The notes under the pieces were generated by a model that did not search any database, had not been told where the DNA came from, and saw nothing but the letters and a program-made list of their open reading frames with translations. Shown in pieces: positions 55,805 to 64,000 of a stretch of DNA of 64,000 bases (the first letter of the stretch is position 1; each line of letters begins with the position of its first letter). The stretch spans positions 39,985,142-40,049,141 of the forward strand of contig NC_051072.1 in assembly GCF_004664715.2 (NCBI RefSeq). The letters run 5' to 3'. The stretch is from Peromyscus leucopus. Taxonomy: Eukaryota; Chordata; Mammalia; Rodentia; Cricetidae. The position numbers were made by a program, and so were the translations under genes.

Positions 55805-55890
55805 ATATGTGTGTGTGTGTGTGTGTATGTATATGTATAGTATATATCCACACATATGACATATGTGTGTATGTATGTATATATATGGCA
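55805..55890. repeat. TG/TATG/TA compound simple repeat
   Basis: A TG array followed by TATG and TA units with interruptions. Confidence 0.9.
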
Positions 55891-56140
55891 AATTTACAGT
55901 GAATTTGAAATAGACATGCATTGCTATAAAGAGTAAATATTTGGACGAAATTCTTCAAAACTGTTTGGCAGTAAGTACTTGATGTTTAAAAACAATCAAA
56001 AGAAAAACCAAGACATTCTCTGTGCCTAAATTGTTTCATCCAGCCTTTTATGTGGAAAAGTAAACATTTAAATAAAGTGATAGAAAATCTAATAAGAAAT
56101 ATGATAATAAAATATTAACACTTAAGAAAACCATTCATCA
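55891..56140. other. AT-rich unique sequence
   Basis: Nothing assignable. Confidence 0.5.
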
Positions 56141-56250
56141 GAGCATGGTGGCGCACGCCTTTAATGTCAGCACTCCTGGAGTTCAAGGCCAGCCAGGTGA
56201 GCTCCAAGGTAGCCAAGACTGCATAGTAAAATCCTATCTTTTTTATTTAA
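56141..56250 (+). repeat. B1 SINE with internal deletion, plus strand
   Basis: 'gagcatggtggcgcacgcct' and 'ttaatgtcagcactcctgg' run straight into 'agttcaaggccagccaggtg'. The 'gaggcagaggcagg' block is absent. Confidence 0.88.
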
Positions 56251-56264
56251 AAAAAAATGGCTTT

Positions 56265-56487
56265 TTGGAACTAGAAAAATAACTTAGGTATTAAATATAT
56301 ACACTGCACTTAGAGAGGACCCTGATTTGGTTCCCAGCACCCCAATGGTTGGCTAAAAAATCATTTGTTAACTTCAGCTCCAAGGCATCTAATGCCCTCT
56401 TCTGAACTCTCTGGGAACTTGTATTCGCATGTGCATATAGTCACATATAAATACATACTTGTGGATAATTAAGAATAAAATAAATCT
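56265..56487 (+). repeat. B3 SINE, diverged, plus strand
   Basis: 'ttagagaggaccctgatttg', 'gttcccagcaccccaatggt', 'taatgccctcttctgaactc' and a late A/T-rich tail. Confidence 0.8.
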
Positions 56488-56489
56488 GA

Positions 56490-56712
56490 AGCTGGAGAGA
56501 TGGCTTGGTGGTTAAGTGCACATGCTGTTCTTGCAGAGGACCCAGGTTCAGGTCCCAGCAACCACATCAGGCAACTCACAATCACCTGAAACTCCAATTC
56601 TAGGAGGATCTGGTACCCACTGCTGGCCTCTGTTGGCATCTGTGCACATGAACATTCACAGTCACAAAATAAATAGATATCTACATAAATAAACATTTAA
56701 ACAATAAAATAT
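56490..56712 (+). repeat. B3/B2 SINE, plus strand
   Basis: 'agctggagagatggcttggt', 'tgttcttgcagaggacccag', 'aaactccaattctaggagga' and 'tggcctctgttggcatctgt', with an AATA-rich tail. It is the second of a head-to-tail pair. Confidence 0.9.
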
Positions 56713-56876
56713 ATCATTAAAATAAGAAAAGAAACTATGTAGTTGCAAGTAAATATTCTGTTTCTGAAAATGATCTTGATATCAACAGGTTTTTTTTCTT
56801 TTTTATTGTAGAATTAAACCATAACAAGATAGTATATATGATTATTATGAATATTTTAATTTCAAATAAAAAAATA
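56713..56876. other. AT-rich unique sequence
   Basis: Nothing assignable. Confidence 0.5.
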
Positions 56877-56882
56877 ATCAAG

Positions 56883-57275
56883 TGCTGTGGGACGTTCTGT
56901 ATGTTAAATGTGTTGCTCTGATTGGTTAATAAATAAAACACTGATTGGCCAGTAGCCAGGCAGGAAGTATAGGTGGGACAAACAGAGAGGAGAATTCTGG
57001 GAAAGGGGAGGCTGGTAGAGAGAGAGCTACCAGGCACCACCATGAGAAGATGTTAAGATACCGGTAAGCCACGTGGCAAAGTATAGACTAATAAAAATGG
57101 GTTAATTTAAGATATAAGAAAAGCTAGCAAGAAGCCTGCCATGGCCATACAGTTTATAAGTAATATAAGTCTCTGTGTGTTTACTTAGTTGGGTCTAAGC
57201 GGCTATGGGACTGGCGGGTGAGAGAGATTTGTCCTAACTGTGGCCCAGGCAGGACCAGAAAAAACTCTAGCTACA
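56883..57275 (+). mobile_element. Solo LTR, family B, with perfect 6-bp target duplication
   Basis: 393 bp from TG (tgctgtggga) to CA (tctagctaca), flanked by 'atcaag' at 56877-56882 and 57276-57281. Two ATTGG (inverted CCAAT) boxes near 56921 and 56943 bracket an AATAAA-type signal. A 6-bp duplication with TG...CA ends fits ERV2/ERVK integration. No internal retroviral region is present. It differs from LTR family A, although both share the ATTGG-AATAAA layout. It looks little diverged, hence fairly young. Confidence 0.88.
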
Positions 57276-57281
57276 ATCAAG

Positions 57282-57395
57282 ACACAAACTTGCACACATA
57301 TCATGGTTACAATGACAAATAAAAATATATTTTATATAAACTACATATAGATGAAAATAATCTAACACCTTTTTGTGAGCGTAAGTACTTATGTA
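57282..57395. other. Unique sequence
   Basis: Nothing assignable. Confidence 0.5.
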
Positions 57396-57724
57396 CACAG
57401 GTGTACAAATGTATGTTATGCCCATGCCCATGTGTATGGAGATCAAAGGATAAACTTAGCTGTGGTTCCTCAAGAGACATTGTCTATTCTGGTTTAGGTG
57501 GGGTTTGGTTTAAAACAGAGTCTCGTATTGACCTACAGCTCACCAAAGGAGATGAGGCTAGTTAGGCAGTAAGCCTTAGGAATCCACTCTTTTTCTACCC
57601 AGTCCTGCAAATACAAGTACATGCCACCAAGCCTGGCTTTTTATCCCAAAGAACTTGGAGATAAAATTCAGCTGCTCATGTTTGTATAGCTAGCTCTTCA
57701 TAAACTGAACCATCTCCCCAGACC
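57396..57724 (-). repeat. B4 SINE, diverged, minus strand
   Basis: 'tgtgtatggagatcaaagga', 'ttaaaacagagtctcgtatt', 'caagtacatgccaccaagcc' and 'tgaaccatctccccagacca' are reversed B4 landmarks, with decayed middle. Confidence 0.7.
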
Positions 57725-57901
57725 AATTTGACCTCTCAACAGTGGCTATTCTTTGGTGGTGAAATTATAGGTATATTTTTTCTTGCTTTCTCTACTGTGA
57801 AAACATAAGCTCTGGCTTAATATAATTTCATCATATTTACTACCTTCATCTTTGGATGCTAAATTGAAAAAATGTCTGAGTTGCCATATTCATCTTTTTT
57901 T
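57725..57901. other. Unique sequence
   Basis: Nothing assignable. Confidence 0.5.
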
Positions 57902-58085
57902 CCAGAAAATATTTATTGAGTTCTTCCCATGATCACAAAACACTAGCTACCTGAAGAGAGATAATTGCATATAAGGCATATTTCATGCTCTCCAGAAGCA
58001 TATAAAAATACTAGAGGATAATGAAACAGCAAAGTAGAAAAGTAGACTCATCATAAATTTAATGAATTACATTCATATGCACACA
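57902..58085. repeat. L2-like ancient repeat
   Basis: 'aaaatatttattgagttctt' and 'catgctctccagaagcatat' resemble the common L2/MIR-type mammalian text 'aatatttattgagcacctac'. Strand not assigned. Confidence 0.5.
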
Positions 58086-58504
58086 GTGGCCTTATACAAG
58101 GTGAAAAATGAAACCAGTCTCAGGAGGGGGGGCACTGTGTCCCTTCCCTATATCCTAGTAATCCAGTTGAACTTCCTTAAGTAACAATTCTACATTTACT
58201 GACAGAGTCTGGACTCAAAATATTAGGAGAATTAATCCAGACCTAGAGAAAAAAAAATGCCAGCCAGAGATCCCTGCAAAGCTGTACTCTGCCTTTTTAA
58301 AAACTACATGTGTCTATCTATAAGTAATTTTGTCCTTACATTATCTTTATAACCTTTGGAAACTCCTGATCTATCATTTTGATTACAAACTCAACCCATT
58401 TCAAAAATTCACTTATAATAATGCTTTCTGCGCAAGAAGCTCAAAAACTTCCAAGGTAGCTCTCTCTCCACTTATGGAAAATTTGAGTCACTCATTAGGG
58501 TGCC
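58086..58504. other. Unique sequence
   Basis: Nothing assignable. Confidence 0.5.
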
Positions 58505-58720
58505 TAACCATTGGTCATTGAGCCAAGCATGAGACTAGACCCTCTTTACACACAAAAAAGGAAGGCCCCTGCTCTTGGAGAGTTCAGTGGTGCAAAGGAA
58601 AGGCATGGAGTGTACAACGTGCAGGCCATATGTAGGGACGTAGACTCTGCCACAACACTGGAGTAAACTCCAAGGAATGGGCAGTTCCTTCTAGTTCTCC
58701 AATGATCTGGTCAAGCTAGA
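58505..58720. repeat. Possible L2-like fragment
   Basis: 'cccctgctcttggagagttc' resembles the L2-type phrase 'ccctgccctcatggagctta'. Weak. Confidence 0.3.
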
Positions 58721-58984
58721 TGGCACTGAGCACACATTTTAAAAGGGGAAAAAGACATCTTTTTAAAACAGAGTAATGAAATAAGAATATATGTGTCATG
58801 AAAACAGAAGGAAGCAGGTGGAGAGAGAAAAGAGGGGGCAGTAGAGGAGGGCAGGGGCTTGGAAATCCGTTGCAGTTGATTTCATCTGCTTCCATGCCTC
58901 ATCTGGGTATTTGATAAACTGCATAGTTTTTGTGTATCTGCTAATACCTAATGTGAAGCCTGTTGGGGACATTGGTGGTGATCT
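58721..58984. other. Unique sequence
   Basis: Nothing assignable. Confidence 0.5.
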
Positions 58985-59062
58985 GGACCCTCATCTGATA
59001 GTGATAAACTGAGGCTCAGGTTTGCTGAGTAACTCACAGCCCCCTAGCTGTAGCTTCAGCAG
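58985..59062 (-). repeat. MIR core fragment, minus strand
   Basis: 'tgataaactgaggctcaggt' and 'ttgctgagtaactcacagcc' match the reversed MIR core (gaaactgaggctcagag, taagtaacttgccc). Confidence 0.6.
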
Positions 59063-59149
59063 GAGCACTGCAGCCCAAGCCATGGAGGCATTTCCCTGCT
59101 GCTCTGACTTTCCATCAACACCGGGAACCACTCTTCATAGTCTTTCTTT

Positions 59150-59295
59150 CTTTCCTCCTCCTCCTCCTCATCCATCTCTTTTCCCTTTTGAAACAAGGTC
59201 TCAGTATGCAGCCCAGGTTGACTTTGAACTAACAGTCACCCTGCCTCAATCTTCCCAGTCCTAGAATTATAGGTGTGCAACTCCATGCTCAGTGG
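59150..59295 (-). repeat. Old B1-like SINE preceded by a (TCC)n run, minus strand
   Basis: A TCC run at about 59151-59170 precedes 'aacaaggtctcagtatgcag', 'cccaggttgactttgaacta' and 'cctagaattataggtgtgca'. Confidence 0.75.
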
Positions 59296-61397
59296 TAACA
59301 GCCATTTTTTTCATTTAAAAAAAAGCCATATAAATGTCTTATCTAGGACTTAGCACTCAACTACCATTGATTCTCACCATCTTGAGCAGCTATGAGTCTC
59401 TGCATTCACCACTCTACACAGTGGTGGGAGATAAGAGTAATTAGATTGTATTGTATACATGTATGAAAATATGAAAGACAAAATCAACTAACAGAAAAGA
59501 AAATTTTTGTTTGCTAGAGAGATTTGGAGGAAACTTCTCTCTTCCTGAATTACATGGACTAAGCTTTGAAAAATAGTCCTATATTTTGAATATAGACTAA
59601 AAGAACCAACATGATTTAACACTGAGATGAAAATATAAACAGTAGACGCAGATTGCAAAAAAAAAAAAAATGGAAAGGAATAGGGAAAACTGAGTCAGTA
59701 ATACAACATGAATTTCAAAGAAAGAGCCCAGAGAAGATTACTTCATTTGGGTGGCAGAAGACTTCCACTAGTTACAGTGAAGGAATTGGATTAGTTGATC
59801 ACCATGGCAGTTATGTTTCATAAATATCTGTCAGTCTGTTGAAGTGCCACATAAAATGGATTCAATCCTGTTTACAAAAAGTTGATCATCTCCATGGAGA
59901 ACACAAACAGTAAAAATAGACAACAAAATCTGGCTCAGATAGCCATCTGAAACTTCACAATTAGTTCCTCAGGGAGCCTGTGTCCTCCACATTGGAAGTT
60001 TCATTAAAATACAGGACAGATTATCAACTACTGGGAAAGTCTAAGAATACTTTTGCCCAAAGGAAAAGAGATAGTCTAGATAAAATTTCAAAGTCATTGC
60101 TAACCTTTCCAGACAGGCTGTGAGTCAGTGGCTAACTGTCCTGCCTCTACATGGACTGGAGACCACCTCCCTATTTTGTCTTAACGTTCAGTCATTTTAT
60201 TGGTCATTGAATTTCTATCTAACCTATGGGGAGACATAAAAGTGAAAGAAGACCCAAAAGAAACTTTGACTTTGAGGTCTTTGCTAGTGAATTTTTACTC
60301 TGAGCAGGGGTTACCACAGGAGAAGATAAACATTGTGGCTGAAGTATGATTTGGACTATAAAGGAACGCTTGTACCCTACTTCTTCATGCAATAAAAACA
60401 ACCTGATTGCAGAACAGAAATGGTTGCTCAAACTGCATTTGAGACAAGGACTCTAGCTAATCCCTGAACTTCATTTTCAGAATCAGTTTTTCACTCCAAA
60501 TCATTCTCCATGGTGATTCCTTTTCTCCCATCTATCTTCCTCTACCTCTTTAAGTCTGTCATGAAAGGGTATGAGTCTAAGATGGCTTAAAAATTTAAGG
60601 ATGTAACTCAATGACTTACCTTTAAATCCCATTAAAAGCACCACCAGAATGAAATCCCTCTCAATTGAAGTAGGCAAATGAATGCTTGGGGCTGATCTGA
60701 ATTACTTAGCACTGATGGCCCCTAGTTAATTTTGCTCATCAGGAAGCCAGAGGGAAAGCTGTGTTTAGTACTTACAACCTAAAAGGAATGCCTTGGGTTT
60801 AAAGATTGTAATTTTTTTTTAAAGAAAAAATCAATGTTCATTGATCAGGATTAAATTCTTTTATAAGTACTACCCAAAACATAAGCTTCTTAAATTAAGT
60901 GTGTTCAGAAAGAAGAAACTGTCAATTTCCTGATCTTCAAACATGTTTGAAACAAATAAAAATGTTATTACTGAACTTAGTTGTTCTCTCGAATGTCCTT
61001 TAACCCCATATCCTACATGACATATTGACCAGAGGAAATGAAGCTTCCCCAACCCAGGATGGACAGCACAAAGATTAGTCTATGTAATTCAGGAAGAGAG
61101 AAGTTTCCTCCAAATCTCTCTAGTCACCCCTCTAATCTATCTCTTTGTAAGAAAGATCAGGAAAAGGCACCCTCAGCACCCACAAAACTCATCACCTGGT
61201 TTCATCAACAACACCTAGAACTGAAATATATCACATGAAATAAATAACAAAACAGAGGTGTGATTGGCAAACTACCCGTGAGATGTTCTTGTTCCTCAAA
61301 TACTGCAAGATATGCCTGCCAGGTTAGGTCAATAACTGAACTGCTTTTGTATTTTGGACAAAAAGAGCCCAGACAGAAATAAAACAAAAGGCCAGCA
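59296..61397. other. Unique sequence, about 2.1 kb
   Basis: No assignable repeat or gene. A short poly(A) lies at about 59657-59670. The open frames at 60219-60431 and 61038-61238 have no recognised domain. Confidence 0.5.
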
Positions 61398-61575
61398 AAG
61401 CGTGGCAGGTAAGAGCACAAGCATTTGGAGTCAGACAAACCTAAGATCAAATCCTAACTTTGTACTTGTCTGAAATCTTGGACAAATTCCCTCTGAGGCA
61501 TTGCATCTTCCTACTAAAGAGGACCAGAGTAGTTAATTCACATGTAATTGCTTATTAAATAGTAGCTATTATTAT
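61398..61575 (+). repeat. MIR, nearly complete, plus strand
   Basis: 'ggtaagagcacaagcatttg', 'gagtcagacaaacctaagat', 'caaatcctaactttg' and 'aatcttggacaaattccctc' follow the MIR tRNA-like head and core in order. Confidence 0.8.
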
Positions 61576-63467
61576 CATTATGATCATCCCCAGGACCACA
61601 GAAAGCCTCTATTTTATTCTCCAAATCTTTCCAATGTAGCTTCCCTTACCCCATAATCCAACCTTAAAATACAATGATCTATTTAAGGCTGGGATTAAGA
61701 CTGTCACACTGTCACAGTTTTCAAAAGAGTGGAATTAAAGTCATTTTTAGGCAAACCAGCAATCACGTTCTATAACACCCTGGGACAGTGTGCTGCTCCA
61801 ATGAATTTCCCAGGCAATCTTTCTAGCTATGTCAGCTATACTTTGGAAAGCATCCTCTCACAGAGCAGGGACTGTCTTCCAGTCACCGCAAGAATGGAGG
61901 AAGGGCAGGAAAGCAGAGGAAACGCAGTTGAATCCCATGTGAGGTATATCTTGTCTTTCTAATTATTTGTACTTTGGGAACAACCATTTATTTGTGCAAG
62001 GACAGGCAAGGTGGATGGAGGTGGAGAAAGAATAACAGAAGAGAAATCACAACAAATCACAAACAAAAACAGTCTTCAAGATTGACAGCTTCTCTGGGGA
62101 CTTCCCAGGGGAGCCAATTAGTGCCAGTGGCTGAGGTGGTTTTGGTCTTATACACTCTATACTCACACCCACCTGCATTGCTCCTACCTCCAAAGGAGCA
62201 GCAAAGCTTAGGTTAATGAGATTTTTGGACTAGTCATCCCTTAAAGAGTCCTGCCAAGGACGCTAAAATAGACATTGTAGAGTAACCTACAAAGAAAGTC
62301 CCTTCGATTCTATTCCCATATCAGATATCTAGAAATGTCAAAATAATGATTCGGCTTGTTCTCTTTTCACCTGTTTCCTTCATTCCATATCATCTGGTCG
62401 ACCATCGTCCTTCCAGCTGCTGAGCTCAACCCTTCCGTGAATGAGCTCATAGGTCTATGCTACAAATCCATGCCAAAAAGAAAAAAAAAAAAAAAAAAAA
62501 AGGTATGGCAAGGACTGGCAGTGTTTCTGGTATCACCGCCTTCCTCAGCAGTTAACACAAGGTTCATCAAATTGTTAATGCAGTTTAAGCAACATCTGGA
62601 GTGCTGCCCAGCCTAAATGCTACTGGATAAAAATTATCCAGTGCTTCCCACTGCTTCAATATGCAGGGTTCAGTGTCTTGTGAATCAATTTAGCATAATC
62701 TCAGACAGACTGACACAATTCTGTTTAATCCCCTTTTCAATAATAATAAGGCCACAAAAGGGAATATATCTGGTGGCCACTCCCAAATGAGCAAACAACA
62801 AAGACTGCTATTCAAAACCTACTGTGAGCATAGAACTGCGTAAAAGGTTCCCAAAAGGGGAGAAAATGCATTGAGATCTTTACCTTTGAAAAGCAAGTAA
62901 GAATAAAATAAAGATATTGGGTAAAAAAATAGGAGAGAAAAAACAAGCTAAACAATGTCTTCATAATTTCTTAAAAGGGAAACAAAGATAAAAGCAGGAA
63001 ACATGTCCTCTCCACAGCAAACCAGACGTGATTTACATTTGTAGATGATAAGAGCTCGATTAGAAGAGTGGATAAGCATGTTGAAACACAGGTTGACAAG
63101 GGAGACGATGCTCAATGTAAAGCCCAGAAACGCTGAGACTTGGTGATCTGTAGGGGCCTCAAATTTCTCCTCCAATTCAGATTTTCATGGACACAATAAA
63201 AGGGAAAGAAAAGAATTTTCTAACTTTTCTATTAGGCCAGATTTTCCCTGACATGACTTTATTATCATGGCTGAGGTAAGCAGCTGCTGATAATTTGGTT
63301 TCAGTACAGATGAGAAATGGTATGTTGGCCTTGTGAACAGTGAATCATGGACTATGCTTTAAAAAAAAAAAAAAAAGAGGCTTTTTTTCCCTCCCCTACA
63401 TCATCTTCTCTCTTTTGCACACCAGTTTTCTCTCTGGAAAAATTAGTTTTGCAAAGACAGCCTAAAA
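61576..63467. other. Unique sequence, about 1.9 kb
   Basis: No assignable repeat except poly(A) runs at about 62478-62501 and 63360-63376. The frames at 61729-61962 and 61974-62216 have no recognised domain. Confidence 0.5.
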
Positions 63468-63502
63468 ATACATACATACATACACACACACACACATATA
63501 CA
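63468..63502. repeat. (CATA)n(CA)n simple repeat
   Basis: CATA units followed by CA units. Confidence 0.9.
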
Positions 63503-64000
63503 TCATCAGTCTATATATCTAGCCATTCATTCTCCCCTAATTATTTTGAGGTGATTCTTTTACATAGACTAGGGAGTCTCAAGAGGTGTTAAGTATAGGC
63601 CAAATCACCAATATTTGGTAATGTTTGAATCCTCAAAAGTACTTCGATATAACACTAATCTCCACAGGTGGGCAATGTCACCAACATCTGTTCTAGACCT
63701 GTTATCTTGCCTGCAACACCCACTCTGAGTTTGGAAGACTTGGCTATGTTGCTGAGGACCTGTGTACTCCTCTCACAGACCTCATCCCATCCAGATGCTA
63801 TGGTCTGTATCTTAAATATTTCACAAAGGCCAGGGACTAAGAGATGGTCAGTAGCTAGTGATATCTAAAGGTTGAAGCCTTAAGTTGTAGATGGAACCTA
63901 GTAGAGGAAAGTTAGGTCATGGCTTTGAAGGACCTTACCAGTCCCTACCCCTTCCCTCCCATCTCAGCCACAGTGGGAACAGGGTTCCTCCTCCAGGTGT
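63503..64000. other. Unique sequence to the window end
   Basis: Nothing assignable. The 66-codon frame at 63668-63868 has no domain. Confidence 0.5.

Overview
The window is ordinary nuclear DNA from a muroid rodent. It carries B1, B2, B3, B4 and ID SINEs, Lx-type L1 3' ends, rodent LTRs (MaLR-like and ERV2/ERVK-like), the rodent hAT element URR1 and many CA/TG arrays. The B1 wording (a younger copy reads 'gtgtagctttgcgc') fits Cricetidae (hamster, vole or deer-mouse group) better than Mus or Rattus. That is inference from remembered consensus sequences, not a search.

I find no protein-coding gene. Every long open frame is short, lacks a recognisable domain, or lies in a repeat or microsatellite. 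The longest (187 codons, 51208-51771) starts inside an antisense L1 3' end. No rRNA, tRNA or CRISPR array is visible. The window is best read as intergenic or deep intronic sequence. Three stretches keep more CpGs and a more exon- or enhancer-like composition than their AT-rich surroundings: 1895-2535, 47445-47830 and 55139-55620. A 46-base candidate exon lies at 14758-14803. These are the best places to look for function, but none is proven.

Layout. 0-13 kb: sparse old SINEs and MIR, a B2/B1 cluster inside an old LTR (5.8-6.6 kb), an 88-bp alternating purine-pyrimidine palindrome (4361-4448), and a complete MaLR-type LTR with a 5-bp target duplication (11672-12100). 13-27 kb: old L1, SINEs, TA and CA arrays, a MER20-like and a URR1 hAT element, and a polypyrimidine tract. 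27-33 kb: two L1 3' UTRs, a second URR1, and an LTR. 33-46 kb: ancient L1-like AT-rich sequence with B1/B3/B4 copies and two minus-strand copies of one LTR family, one of them inside a B3 SINE. 46-57 kb: old repeat, MaLR-like relic, L1 3' end (49.2-50.3 kb), antisense L1 end, tandem B2/B3 pairs, and an LTR with a perfect 6-bp target duplication (56883-57275). 57-64 kb: mostly unique sequence with MIR and L2-like relics.

Nothing here amounts to a new biological system. The value lies in the transposition record, a few structure-prone repeats, a possible local assembly error in a B1 copy, and the exon-like islands. Repeat family names come from memory. Boundaries without target duplications are approximate, usually within about 10-20 bases.
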